A stretch of 43,283 nucleotides of DNA from Planctomycetota bacterium (GTDB lineage Bacteria; Planctomycetota; J058; JAJDCP01): assembly GCA_029260765.1 (NCBI GenBank), contig JAJDCP010000035.1, positions 1 to 43,283 of the forward strand, read 5' to 3'. A program made the position numbers and the translations under genes. Below, piece after piece: positions 9,118-18,411 of this stretch. Every line of letters starts with the position of its first letter. The first letter of the stretch is position 1. The notes below the pieces were generated by a model. The model had not been told where the DNA came from. It saw nothing but the letters and a program-made list of their open reading frames with translations, and ran no database searches.

Positions 9118-9502
9118 CCTGGGGTCCTACCCCTGCGTGCTGCAGCCGGGCAGCCTGGCGGCGCTGGCCTACGGCAGGGAGCGTGTGGCTGAGCGGCATC
9201 GGCATCGCTACGAGTTCAACAACACCTACCGTGCGTCGATGGAAGCGCAGGGCGTGCGCTTCTCCGGGCTCTCTCCGGACGGCGAGCTGGTCGAGATCAT
9301 GGAGCTCACGGACCATCCGTGGTTCGTGGCGACCCAGTTCCATCCCGAGTTCCAGTCCAAGCCGACGGCTCCGCATCCGCTGTTTCGTGAGTTCGTGCGG
9401 GCCGCGCTCGCGGGCTCACTCAAGCCGCGCGACGGCAGACGGGGGGAGGGCCGCCAGGGTGTGTTGCTGGCGGGCGGGAAGGCCGGCGTGGAAGAGGGCT
9501 AG
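9118..9502 (+). pseudogene. pyrG: CTP synthase C-terminal fragment
   Basis: The frame reads [36 protein letters not shown] and [18 protein letters not shown], then a stop at 9500-9502. These are the last ~120 residues of the glutaminase domain of PyrG, including the His and Glu of the Cys-His-Glu triad (FHPE). The synthetase domain and the nucleophilic Cys are missing. The fragment starts within a few bases of the heptamer 9111-9117, is out of frame with the kinase in front of it, and keeps its natural 3' end. It cannot make an active enzyme; an intact pyrG is expected elsewhere in the genome. Confidence 0.9.
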
Positions 9503-9570
9503 CGGGCAACCTCGAGGGAGCCGATGGATCGCGAGACACTGCTCAGGCGCTGGGCGAAGACGGTCGGTCG

Positions 9571-9834
9571 AGCACCCAACGGAACGTGCGCGTGGTCGAT
9601 CACGACAGAGATGGCAGCCCGGAGATCCTCTGTTTCGACGCCACCGGGCTACGGTGTCTCGATGCACAGGGACAGCACCTGGGGTCGGTCTCCGCGCTGT
9701 CCTTTGCGGACTACGAGGGAGTCTTCGATCTTGATGGCGATGGCTGCCTCGAGGCCATTTTCGCGACCGGAGACCGGCTCCTCTGCGTAGAGCCACGTGG
9801 TCCCGCGCAGGTCATTCGTGGCTTTGTGTGGTGA
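9571..9834 (+). pseudogene. FG-GAP/VCBS-like protein, C-terminal fragment
   Basis: The frame reads VVDHDRDGSPEILCFDATG and later GVFDLDGDGCLEAIFATGD, two calcium-binding-type DxDxDG motifs spaced as in FG-GAP/VCBS beta-propeller repeats. It ends at a stop at 9832-9834. The 5' part is missing: it emerges from sequence downstream of the pyrG fragment (about 9503-9570) without a recognisable start. It is probably the last blades of a secreted or kinase-fused propeller. I see no heptamer at its left edge. Confidence 0.5.
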
Positions 9835-9991
9835 GGCGGGCTCGCGGGCGAGCTTGCCTGCAGGTCCCGGTCTGTCGACCTATCTCTCCGAGGTTACCGA
9901 CCGGGTGGTCTCCAAGGTTCTGCACAGCGATAGCTCCGAGGCCGAAGTGGTGGATGCTCCGAAAGGTCTCCCGCGGCGCTGAGGTGCTGGA

Positions 9992-11134
9992 TCATGGCGG
10001 GGGCGACGCGGTCCTGCCGGTACTCATGCAGACGCGAAACAACCGATCCTTTTCACTGGTGCCATAGTACAGCGAGGTCGCGGAATGTTCCTTCAGGCAG
10101 CGGGTGATCGGTGACACATCGTCGATGCGCTGAAGGACGGGTTGAAGGGTGGCGACGTCAAAGACCCGGATCTCATGGCGACGCAGGCACACCAGGAACC
10201 TCTCAGAAGGCGAAAACGCCAGCCTGACGGGGTCCGTTCGCAGGGTTGTTAGCGAACCGATCTCCGAGCACCAGATTCCTTTCTGCTTGCATGACTTGTG
10301 ACTCCCAAGGGTTGCCCTCCAAGCGAAAGGCCAACTGCCCTTCTCGACTCGTTGAGGCCTCGCCCGAGCCCACCGACCCGAGGCTGTCTGTACAGACTCG
10401 TGTAGGTCGAGCTCGATGGGTTCACGTTCAGCGGTCGAGACGGAGTCGTGGGGTGAGTCAATCACTTCGACAAGGATGTCTCCAGGGACCGCGTGGGCGC
10501 CCTCAAGGCCACCGGGTCTTGCTCTGATCAAGACACGGTCGCCCTTCAGAAGAGGGAACCCGTGGATCCTGCAACCGTTGACCAGGCATGAAGGTTGACG
10601 TGCAGGGGCATCGATCTGACGCCAGCAATTGCCCCGAAAAAGGTTGACGCTCCCCAATCTGGCGCTGACGGTCCAGAGCGAGCCTTCATCAAAGCCACCG
10701 ACTACGCTGTTCGTCGGGTGGTGCCCCATGGCCCCGAAAAGGTGTTCGGCGGTGCCGCCACCCCGCGTCTTTCGTGGTGCACCTCCAACGCCTGACCAGA
10801 ATCGTAGCCGCTCAAGAATCCAGTCCGTACGTTGCGAAAGCGATACGCCCGCCGAGCAGCCGGTCAGTAGCCGACGAACCTCTGGATCTTGGTACAGGGT
10901 GTAACACCAACGACGATCAAAGCCACAAAGGGCCGACTCGTCGCCAAGATGTCGTGATAGACATAGGCGAAGTCCGTCAATCTCAGTCTCAACACATTCG
11001 ACTTCCACTTTCCCTCCCGGGGTCGCCGCGTGCTGCGGTGCTGCCTTCCCACTCTTCCTCGAGCATAGAGCACGTCTCTTCCTTTCCGCAGGAAAGATTC
11101 GCGCAGTGCGCTTCGAAGCCACGAGAGCCAGCAA
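9992..11134 (-). CDS. Hypothetical protein with FHA-like and propeller-like segments
   Basis: An open frame of up to 380 residues. In the middle, CLVNGCRIHGFPLLKGDRVL resembles the last strands of an FHA domain (xVNGxxI...L.xGDRI). Near the C-terminus, PVRLAFSPSERFLVCLRRHEIRVFDV resembles a WD40-type blade. FHA-plus-propeller proteins fit the local kinase signalling theme. The start is uncertain. Another minus frame (11304-10864) encodes a possible membrane segment, WVMILGLLLFLCVYK, that may belong in front through a frameshift near 11060-11100. The gene may therefore be broken. Confidence 0.4.
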   Translation of the reverse strand: MLALVASKRTARIFPAERKRRALCSRKSGKAAPQHAATPGGKVEVECVETEIDGLRLCLSRHLGDESALCGFDRRWCYTLYQDPEVRRLLTGCSAGVSLSQRTDWILERLRFWSGVGGAPRKTRGGGTAEHLFGAMGHHPTNSVVGGFDEGSLWTVSARLGSVNLFRGNCWRQIDAPARQPSCLVNGCRIHGFPLLKGDRVLIRARPGGLEGAHAVPGDILVEVIDSPHDSVSTAEREPIELDLHESVQTASGRWARARPQRVEKGSWPFAWRATLGSHKSCKQKGIWCSEIGSLTTLRTDPVRLAFSPSERFLVCLRRHEIRVFDVATLQPVLQRIDDVSPITRCLKEHSATSLYYGTSEKDRLFRVCMSTGRTASPPP

Positions 11135-11323
11135 TGGACACCTTCCCCCGGTTTGTAGACACAGAGAAACAGCAAAAGCCCCAGAATCATCACCCAGTGT
11201 GGGGAAAAGTCGCTCTCCCTGGCTGCCACGGGTACGTCACCACTTCGCTGGGCACCGGCACAGCTTCGTCTCCGCAGGAGGATTCCCGAAGGTTGCCAAC
11301 ACAACGTAGCTGTGGGGTTTTGT

Positions 11324-11330
11324 TATCCCT
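11324..11330 (-). repeat. AGGGATA junction heptamer
   Basis: Ends the nrdJ fragment on its C-terminal side, directly after the CANRCG codons. Confidence 0.7.
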
Positions 11331-11846
11331 AGGCGACCGCAGCGGTTCGCGCAGTCGAACACCGGAAGGTGTTCGTCGAGCAGGTAGGGCGCGCCCTCGA
11401 TGGTCATGTGACCGACGATGACGTCGCTCGCCTCTTGGATCTGCTGGGCGGTGAAGCCCAACTTCTTGAGCAGCGAGCTGCCCTTCTTCACCTCGAGCCG
11501 CGTGTACGCGTCGTCGCCGATGACCCACGGTGCCAACGCGGAGGCGAGGTCGAACACGCTCGGTAGCGCCGCCTCGACCTTGTCGAGCTCGTCGGTGGTG
11601 AGACCGGCCGCGAGCAACGTGGCGCGGTTGATGTGCGGGGCCGTGAGCAGTGTGTTGGTGCCCGAGATGTGCGCGACGATCTCGGTGATCTGATGCTCGC
11701 CGTAGCCGAGGGTCTTCAGTGCGAAGGGCACCGACTGGTTGACGATCTTGAAGTAGCCGCCGCCGGCGAGCTTCTTGAACTTCACCAGTGCGAAGTCGGG
11801 CTCGACGCCCGTCGTGTCGTCAGCAGGCCGATGGTGCCGGTCGGAG
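11331..11846 (-). pseudogene. nrdJ: Class II (B12-dependent) ribonucleotide reductase fragment
   Basis: The minus strand reads PTGTIGLL, EPDFALVKFKKLAGGGYFKI, NQSVPFALKTLGYGEHQI and later YLLDEHLPVFDCANRCG. These are hallmark stretches of adenosylcobalamin-dependent ribonucleoside-diphosphate reductase (NrdJ). Only ~170 codons are present, from the middle of the enzyme. A short deletion or frameshift follows GTIGLL. Both ends coincide with directly repeated heptamers (11324-11330 and 11847-11853), so the piece looks like a unit inserted between two copies. It is non-functional, and an intact nrdJ is expected elsewhere. Confidence 0.88.
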
Positions 11847-11853
11847 TATCCCT
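11847..11853 (-). repeat. AGGGATA junction heptamer
   Basis: Separates the nrdJ fragment (left, minus strand) from the plus-strand tandem-repeat-domain fragment (right). Confidence 0.7.
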
Positions 11854-12475
11854 GAACGGCGCTGTCAGCGTTGTGTTCGCGAGGGACTTCGATCACTACC
11901 TGCAGCAGGTCCAGGGCGAGAACCAGCGCATCGTCTCGCTCGACAGCTATATGTACCAGGGCGAGCCGCACTACAACTTCACCGTCAACGCCGAGGCATC
12001 GACCATGGACTGGCACGCCTCGGCCCACCAGACCATCGGGGCCTTTTCCCAGGAGTGGAGCCATCTCGACGCGCAGGGCTGGGTGATCTCGGACATATCG
12101 GTCGTGCTCGACAAAGGGAAACGGTACTACACGACGCTCTACACCCGCCCGTTCGACAAGCATTCGAGGCTCGAGATCCTGAAGCCGTCCGATGTGGCGG
12201 CACGCGATGCGCACTACCGTTCTCTCGGCTACCACCTCAGCAGCATCGACGGCTTCGTCGACAGCTTGGGAGACGACAAGCTGGTCTGCGTCTGGCTGGC
12301 CGGTCAGGCAGACCGCTCGACCCTCGCGCTCGACCTGGACGGGACGTCCTTCGAAGACCGCCACGACGACTACACGGTTGGCATGACCAAGATCCTGCGC
12401 ATGGTCGACCTGACCTGCATCGACGACGGCACGAGCGGGGGGCGCTTCTCTGCAGTCTGGTCGAACCAGGATTGA
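11854..12475 (+). pseudogene. Bacterial tandem-repeat-domain-like protein, C-terminal fragment
   Basis: The plus frame runs without a start from the heptamer to a stop at 12473-12475 (~207 codons). It contains repeated units of the kind DWHASAHQTIGAFSQEWSHL-DAQGWVISDIS and ends GRFSAVWSNQD. The QGW/RY-SAVW pattern resembles the 'bacterial tandem repeat domain 1' found in secreted polyglycine-hydrolase-like and serine-hydrolase-associated proteins. The assignment is by motif memory and is moderate. The missing N-terminus was cut at 11847-11853. Confidence 0.5.
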
Positions 12476-12485
12476 GGCCAGAATG

Positions 12486-12774
12486 AGTCAGGGCGACTGT
12501 CTGTCAAGCGATTTGAGTGCCATTCCCCTGCAGAGCCGTTGGCGTCCATGGGTGCCTCAAGCCTGGACTCTCCCGCGATCAGTAGCACTGGTCCGAAGCC
12601 GCTGAGTATCCACCGCCAGACCGGCTCGGGAGGCAGTCGTGTGGCATCTGTAAAGCGTTGACCCTGAAGCGCCTGCACAGATCGACCAAGCCGCACATGG
12701 ATCCTGCTGAGTAGGACCCACAGCAGCAGCAGTCCGTCAACACTCTCGGGCCGCCGAAAGTCGGTTTGTTTGAG
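12486..12774 (-). pseudogene. Unidentified coding-like fragment, possibly transposase-derived
   Basis: One minus-strand frame reads FRRPESVDGLLLLWVLLSR then GRSVQALQGQRFTDATRLPP and VWRWILSGFGPVLLI. This has protein-like composition but no start, and I do not recognise a family with certainty. The style recalls DDE transposase leader regions. It lies between the tandem-repeat-domain fragment and the PLD fragment. Confidence 0.25.
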
Positions 12775-13293
12775 CTAGACGAACAGGTCGACGTACTCCC
12801 CTGTCCGGACCTTGCCGGCGGCTGCAAAATCCCGCAACCAGTCGAGTAGATAGGCGCGGGCATCGTCCTGCTCCTTGACACCCAGTGCCTCCAGGCCGTG
12901 TTTGAGCTGCAGCAGGCTGACCTGACCGTCGACGAGGAACTGCGGCTTGATCTCGAAGCACTTGTTTTTCTCGTCATAGGCGAAGAAGTGCGTGATCGGA
13001 AGCTCCACTACATCCTTGAACTCCGCGGGCGCGTCGCCCTCGTTGAGGACGACCGCCGCATGACGGATCCCTTCGAGGCGCAGCGTGCGCTTGAAGAACA
13101 GCTCGATGAACTGTGCCGCAAACGCCTTGTCCTGCACCAAAATGCTGCACTCCTTGTTGAAGAAGATCTCCCCTCCCAGGGGCGCCAGCGCACGCTCATC
13201 GAGGTTGCCTGAGCCGAAGATGCTGGTGTCGTCACCGCAGATCATCACCTTGGCGTGGATGGGAGTCAGCCGGGAGTACAGGACAGCCTTGCC
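12775..13293 (-). pseudogene. Phospholipase-D-like protein, C-terminal fragment
   Basis: From the heptamer leftwards the minus strand reads VLYSRLTPIHAKVMICGDD then TSIFGSGNLDERAL, followed by ~140 residues to a natural stop at 12775. HAK...GSGN is the second HxKxxxx-G-S-xN (HKD) motif of the PLD/cardiolipin synthase superfamily. The first HKD motif and the N-terminal half are absent. The cut is exactly at the heptamer 13294-13300, beyond which RHS sequence begins on the other strand. Confidence 0.75.
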
Positions 13294-13300
13294 TATCCCT
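13294..13300 (-). repeat. AGGGATA junction heptamer
   Basis: Junction of the minus-strand PLD fragment with the plus-strand second RHS tip. Confidence 0.7.
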
Positions 13301-15003
13301 CTTGGATCTACAACGGCACCACGGACCTCGATCGCTTCAAGTATGCCTATGACCGCAACTCAAGTCCTCTGTACGCCTACAATAACGTCGATACGGACTT
13401 CGGCAACCAGTATGCCTATGATGCACTCAATCGCCTGACTGACGCCAAGCGAGGCACGATCAACACGGGCACCGGTGTGGTCGCCGCCCCCGACCACCGG
13501 GAGGTCTACGACCTCGACGCAACCGGCAACTGGAGCGGCTACTTCGTCCAAGACGGGCAGACGACCTGGAAGCAGCGGCGGGAGTTCAACCAGGTCAACG
13601 AGATCGTCGACCTGACGAACTGGGTTGTGCCCGAGTACGACCTGGCCGGCAACATGACCACGATCCCAGACCCTGCTGACCCGACGGAAAGCTCTGCTCT
13701 GACGTGGGACGGCTGGAACCGCTTGGTCAAGGTGCTTGGCGCGACATCAGTGGAGAACTACGCCTACGATGGGCTGATGCGTCGGCTGACGTCCAACGAC
13801 AAGACAGACACCCGGCACTTCTACTATTCTCAGGCCTGGCAGGTAGTAGAAGAACGGCTGAATGCCTTGACGACCGCTGACGCGGAGTACGTGTGGGGCA
13901 TTCGGTACATCGACGACCTAGTGCGCCGAAAGAAGGGGACCGGCGATGATGCGGTCATCTACGCTCTGAAGGACCGCATGTGGAGCCTCTCGAGCCTGGT
14001 TCGGAGCACTGAGGGGGTGATGCTCGAGCGATACGTGTACGACCCGTACGGGAAGCCGACGGTGCTGACGGGGACGTTCGGGCCGCGGGCGAGCTCGCTG
14101 TACAGCTGGAGCTATCTGTTCCAGGGGCGGGAGTGGGATTCGCTGACGGGGCTGTACCAGTTTAGGATGAGGTATTACCATTCGGGGTTGGGTGGTTTTC
14201 TCTGTGCAATTCCCGGGATTCTAGGCTTGTTTCGATATTCTGACATTGGGCAGATCATCAATACGACCCCCCTGAGTGTCTCCAGCCCCATCGCAAGACA
14301 GATCGCAGATACGCAGTCAGAACATACGGATGTCAGGACAGCCTCGAAACCTCAGAATATCGATTTTGAGAATACAAGCTGTTGCGAGGAGAACTACGTA
14401 ATCAGCTATGCCTTTGGTTGGATTGGAAGAACTTTTGGATTCTACCATGTGTGTCTCGAATTGAATGTCCCAACCAATGATGACAATACAGAATGCAAGC
14501 CGTACCGTGTCGAGCTATCCAACCACACCGAGAATAAGAATGTGAGGGGATTTGGATCATTCGGTGGCTTTAGTGAACACATACCAATTCGCGTCCTCAC
14601 GGAGTGGTTCTGGTATACCATTGCTCCATTCTTCGGCAACACCGACATAGCGCGACATGACGCATGGAAGATCGTTGTGGACGATGTCAAGCCGAAGTGC
14701 TCCACCAAAGACGTTGTTGCTCGCCTACCGATACACAGCAATTCTGGAGCTTCGGATTGTGAGCTGGCTGCATGCCTATTCGGCAAGGCCGGCGAGGTTG
14801 CTGACAACTCAAGAGAGAAAACGTACTTTCTCTATGGCCCAAACTCATCTAGTTACATGTGGGAGGTCATAAGTCAATGCCCAATGTCTGACGCTAGGCC
14901 CGACTTCGGCCCCCAGAGTTACTACCTGGGCTGGGGGATGAGTTTCTCGGAGCGCGAATCCTGGGGGCTTTCCGATCCGCCGCCGGGCCTAGGCGGGTTC
15001 TAA
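13301..15003 (+). pseudogene. Second RHS/YD-repeat tip with unrecognised C-terminal domain
   Basis: The frame is open from before the junction (first in-frame ATG 13255, antisense to the PLD fragment) to the stop at 15001-15003. YD repeats (YDALNRLTDAKRG, YDGLMRRLT) and the core GLYQFRMRYYHSGLG closely match the first tip at 1645-3846. The next residues, GFLCAIPG, replace the usual R-FLSRDP signature. The remaining ~260 residues are unrelated to the first tip, AT-richer, and include paired cysteines (SCCEEN, SDCELAACL), suggesting an exported toxin domain of unknown activity. There is no start with a ribosome binding site after the heptamer, so this is an orphan tip. The downstream lipoprotein is the likely immunity partner. 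Confidence 0.7.
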
Positions 15004-15201
15004 GCAGACTCGCGACCTGGGGCCTCGCCGCAAAACCAACGGTCCGCCCAGATAATGTGTGCGCCACGAGAGGCAAACTCCTGCAGGGGAGAGGTTTGCG
15101 CGCACTCGCGGCTATCGGCCAGAAGTAAGCCCCGCCCCTACAGAGTGTACCGGAGCTTACGCGGCGAGGCACTAGTACTAGCCTTAAATCAGGAGGATGT
15201 C

Positions 15202-15897
15202 ATGTTCGAAATCCGTGCTGTGTTGCTAGCGGCAGCTTTCGGCCTGCTTGCAGGCTGTTTCGGTGGCAAGCTAAACATGGAGCCGGTTTTTATTGGAACG
15301 GGGCGGTCGACGAACTTGTTTGGGTGCCCAGACTATGACAGGTTCCGACTTCGTGAAGGGCGGACGTTCGATTTCTTCTATTCTAGAATCGACAGAATAG
15401 CCCAGATCGGCGACTCGAGTGTTTTCGTTCTGCATTCAGGTGCTTCAGCGGACCATCTGAGTGCTATTGTATTGACGTTTCATGAGGCGACATTGATCGA
15501 CGCCGTGTTGATACGAAACCCAAGGTCATGGATGGATCGGGTGAATGACCCAGCCATTGGAGAGGTCTCAATCGATGAGAAGATCAAATTCTACAAAGAG
15601 ATCTACGCTAACAAATTCCAATCTGCTCCCCATTTTATTCTGGAAGGCAACGGATCACTATTTGTGAATGAGAGTGGCATCCTGAGTAGTCTAGAAATTG
15701 ACCTTTGCTCCGCCGAAACACTGCCTTTGTTTGTGGAGTATTTTCACGCGAGAATCGAGATCATCGGTCGTAGATTGAATCCAATGCGTGCGTCTGTAGC
15801 TGAACGTCAAGCCGCGGAGGGTTGCCTGAGTGACAGTGATTACAAGCCAACTCGGTTCACCATCTGCGCTTCCTTCGACCGTGAGCGCGTACCGTAA
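15202..15897 (+). CDS. Lipoprotein, putative immunity protein of the second RHS tip
   Basis: 231 residues from ATG 15202, preceded by AGGAGG at 15191-15196. The N-terminus MFEIRAVLLAAAFGLLAGCF has a lipobox (LLAGC), so the protein is probably lipidated and lies in the envelope. No domain is recognised. It lies about 200 bases after the RHS tip with the novel C-terminus and shares its lower GC. Both RHS tips in this window are thus followed by one membrane-anchored or lipidated protein. That supports an immunity role by position only. Confidence 0.65.
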   Translation: MFEIRAVLLAAAFGLLAGCFGGKLNMEPVFIGTGRSTNLFGCPDYDRFRLREGRTFDFFYSRIDRIAQIGDSSVFVLHSGASADHLSAIVLTFHEATLIDAVLIRNPRSWMDRVNDPAIGEVSIDEKIKFYKEIYANKFQSAPHFILEGNGSLFVNESGILSSLEIDLCSAETLPLFVEYFHARIEIIGRRLNPMRASVAERQAAEGCLSDSDYKPTRFTICASFDRERVP

Positions 15898-16041
15898 TGC
15901 CGCAGGCCACCCTCGTCAGCACTGAACTCTCCCATTTGGGCCACCCTCTGTGGCACAACACCGAGCCCGTACGAAACGTCCTGGTCGGAATGACTCGCCG
16001 GCGAGAACATCGCAACCGAGACCACCACCGGGAGACCGGCC

Positions 16042-16266
16042 GTGGAGCAACGCGCGTGCGCCGAGTGCTCGGAGATCTTCGTCGTCGATCCGCGTGCGGT
16101 CGACACACATCTTTACTGCCCCAGACCCCAGTGCCAGCGGGTGCGCAGGGCGCGCAACCAGCGAGAGCGCAGGGCTCGCCGTAGAAATGCCAAGCCTCCA
16201 CCATCCCCGGCCCACCTCAAACGCCGAGCAGCGTTCATGCGCCTGTACCGAGCGGAGAATCCGTAA
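16042..16266 (+). CDS. Small zinc-ribbon protein of an IS66-type element
   Basis: 74 residues, MEQRACAECSEIFVV start. CAEC and YCPRPQCQ give four cysteines spaced like a treble-clef zinc ribbon, followed by a very basic helix (RRARNQRERRARRRN). It ends 54 bases before the IS66 transposase. A related zinc-ribbon protein (26019-26516) precedes the IS91-type transposase in the same manner, so these are probably element-encoded DNA-binding accessory proteins (inference). Confidence 0.55.
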   Translation: MEQRACAECSEIFVVDPRAVDTHLYCPRPQCQRVRRARNQRERRARRRNAKPPPSPAHLKRRAAFMRLYRAENP

Positions 16267-16319
16267 CTGATTAGCGGATTCTACTCAGGTCCCGGGAGCC
16301 ATCGGCCGACATAGGGAAG

Positions 16320-17258
16320 ATGAGCACCCAATTCGACGATTCTTCCGCCAAGATCCGGTCCCTTGAGGAGGCCAATGCCGAGAAGGATCGGACGATTCGC
16401 CGGCTTGAGGCCAGGATCAAGGAGCTGGAGAATCTGGTGGGCCGACTCGTCGAGGAGCTCGAAAAGGAGCGCCGCCAGGGAAAACGCCAAGCGGCACCGT
16501 TTCGAAAGGACAAGCCCAAGAAGAACAGGAAGAAGCCCGGCAGGAAGCCGGGGCGGGGGAGCTTCTCCGGCAGGACGGAGCCTGACCCGACGGAGCCGCC
16601 CGTGGACGTCCCCGTCAAGGAGACAGAGTGCTCCTGTGGCGGACAGCTGATCGACGTCCCGACGGAGCGCGTGACCATCACGGAGCTTCCGGAGGCCCCC
16701 AGGCCCGTCGTGACCCCCTACCTCGTCCATGTGTGCGTTTGCGACAGGTGCGGCAAGCCCGTCCGCGGCAAGCACCCGGACGTCGCTGACGATCAGCTCG
16801 GTGCCAGCGCCCACCGGTTTGGTCCTCGCGCCCGGGCCGCGGCACACGTGCTGCACTACGGCCTCGGCGTGACGGTCCGCAAGGTCCCTGAGGTTATGCG
16901 GGTCCTCACGGGCGTCAAGATCACGCAGGGCACGATCACCCAGGACGCCCTTCGTCAGATGAAAGGCGCCGTCGGGGCGGAGTATCAGCGCCTGCGCGAC
17001 AAGGTCCGCGAGTCTGAGTATGTCCATACCGACGACACCGGCTGGCGCATTGACGGCAAGAATGCCCACCTCATGGCCTTCGAGACGACCGGAGAGGACG
17101 CCGTCACCGTCTTCCAGATCCGCGACCGCCATCGGAGCGAGGAGGTCCGGGAGCTCATCCCCGCGGACTATGCGGGTGTGATGACGACAGACCGTGGGAA
17201 ATCCTACGACGCGAAGACGCTGAGTGAGGTCCGCCAGAACAAGTGCGTCGCGTATCCC
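16320..17258 (+). pseudogene. IS66-family transposase (TnpC type), C-terminally truncated
   Basis: From ATG 16320: an N-terminal coiled coil (~10-55), a basic linker rich in Lys and Pro, a zinc-finger-like CSCG...CDRCGK region (~103-146), then the DDE core. HTDDTGWRIDGKNAHLM holds the first Asp (238/239) and VMTTDRGKSYDA the second (291). Similarity stops at QNKCVA, exactly at the heptamer 17253-17259. The following residues YPLDLSTARR up to 17306 are unrelated. The catalytic Glu and the C-terminal domain are missing, so it cannot transpose. Confidence 0.85.
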
Positions 17259-17259
17259 T
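17253..17259 (-). repeat. AGGGATA junction heptamer
   Basis: Cuts the IS66 transposase between its second Asp and the missing Glu. Confidence 0.7.
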
Positions 17260-17286
17260 TAGACCTATCGACGGCTCGGCGCGACA

Positions 17287-17440
17287 TCAGTAGGGGCAAC
17301 CGTTGACGACGACCTTCCCAAGCTCGTCATAGGCCACGGCGTAGTCGACGTTGGGTGCAGATGATATGAGCTGAAGACGCGCAAGCCATTTCAAGGCAAT
17401 GAGATGCGGCCCGTTATTGGGGCAGGCGGCTGTGCATAGA
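17287..17440 (-). pseudogene. Unidentified C-terminal protein fragment
   Basis: The minus strand reads ACPNNGPHLIALKWLARLQL then SSAPNVDYAVAYDELGKVVV and stops at 17287. The sequence is protein-like and ends naturally, but I do not recognise the family. It fills the space between the IS66 break and the ISKra4-type element. Confidence 0.25.
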
Positions 17441-17500
17441 AAGACCGTCCAAATCGGGTACATTATTGGTGCGTAAACCAACCCCAACCTGGACGGCACC

Positions 17501-18404
17501 ATGAATATACGCGAGATCCCCGAGGCCGGGAAGCACACTTCGCCGGAGAACTACATCTTCGCCTCGGATACCGAACTTCGGAAGATTGACGCCTACCTGC
17601 GATCGGATGCGCTCAATCACGACCTCCACGTGGTCGAGCGCGAGTTGTTCTCGCGGCTACTTGCGCTCGGCCGCACCCTCTTACAGGTTTTCCTTCATGC
17701 GAGGGGGACTGGCGACTCTGGACCCGTCGTTCGAGGCCACTCTGGCGAGAGCCTGCCCAGGCACGAAGTGAAGCAACGGGGCTACCTTTCGATCTTTGGC
17801 GAACTCGAGATCAAGCGAACACGGTACTGGAAGCGTGGTCAGCCAGGAGTATGCCCACTTGACGCTGAGCTGAACCTGCCCGCGGAGCGGCAGTCGTATC
17901 TGCTGCAGGAGTGGGGAACCCTCTTGGGGATGAACGACTCGTTCGACCAGGTCTACGCGAAGCTGGAGTCGATTCTGGGGGTCCGCTTCGCACGTCCTGA
18001 ACTACCTGTGGGAGGCGGGATACGCATTGAACGGAGCTGGATCTGTGGCCGCAACGCAGTGGGTCATGGAGCGCCTGGCGCGGCTGCTTGAAGGTGAGGT
18101 GGGCCGGGTAATCGGAGGGATGCGGTCGAGTCTCACCAGGCGTGGACTGAAGGGAGTGGCGAAGGAGGCAGTCGAGAGGGCAATCGGCGACTTCGCGAAG
18201 AACCGCAAATACATGGATTACAAGAGCTACCTTCGGCGCGGGTATCCGATCGGGACGGGCGCCGTCGAGGGTGCCTGCCGCAGCTTGGTGAAGGACAGGA
18301 TGGAGCGTGCCGGCATGCGGTGGAGCCTGGATGGTGCAGAGGCAGTCCTCCAACTCCGGTCAATCGCAGCTACAGTCAGCAGCACGGGGGCAGCGCGTTG
18401 CTGG
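17501..18404 (+). pseudogene. ISKra4-family transposase with internal deletion
   Basis: From ATG 17501 the N-terminal part reads LFSRLLALGRTLLQVFLHARG then RGYLSIFGELEIKRTRYWKRG and LPAERQSYLLQEWGTLLGM, characteristic of ISKra4 transposases. After ESILGVRFAR (~17990) the frame changes to VLNYLWEAGYAL, and the C-terminal part follows: GYPIGTGAVEGACRSLVKDR with MERAGMRWSLDGAEAVLQLR. The central block with the catalytic Asp residues has been deleted at about 17990, probably between short direct sequences. The 3' end is cut at or shortly before the heptamer 18405-18411. It is non-functional, and termini were not identified. Confidence 0.8.
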
Positions 18405-18411
18405 AGGGATA
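18405..18411 (+). repeat. AGGGATA junction heptamer
   Basis: Divides the ISKra4 remnant (left) from the YHS-type gene (right, minus strand). It is one of only three copies with AGGGATA on the plus strand. Confidence 0.6.

Noticed and set aside
8996..9734. Kinase frame continuing to 9734 as a real C-terminal extension
   Set aside because: After 9117 the other frame is unmistakable PyrG, so the residues in the kinase frame are meaningless.
11320..11331. Resemblance of TAGGGATAACA (minus strand) to the start of the I-SceI homing endonuclease site
   Set aside because: Only this one copy matches beyond the heptamer core; the other sites diverge on both sides, and no LAGLIDADG protein is encoded here.
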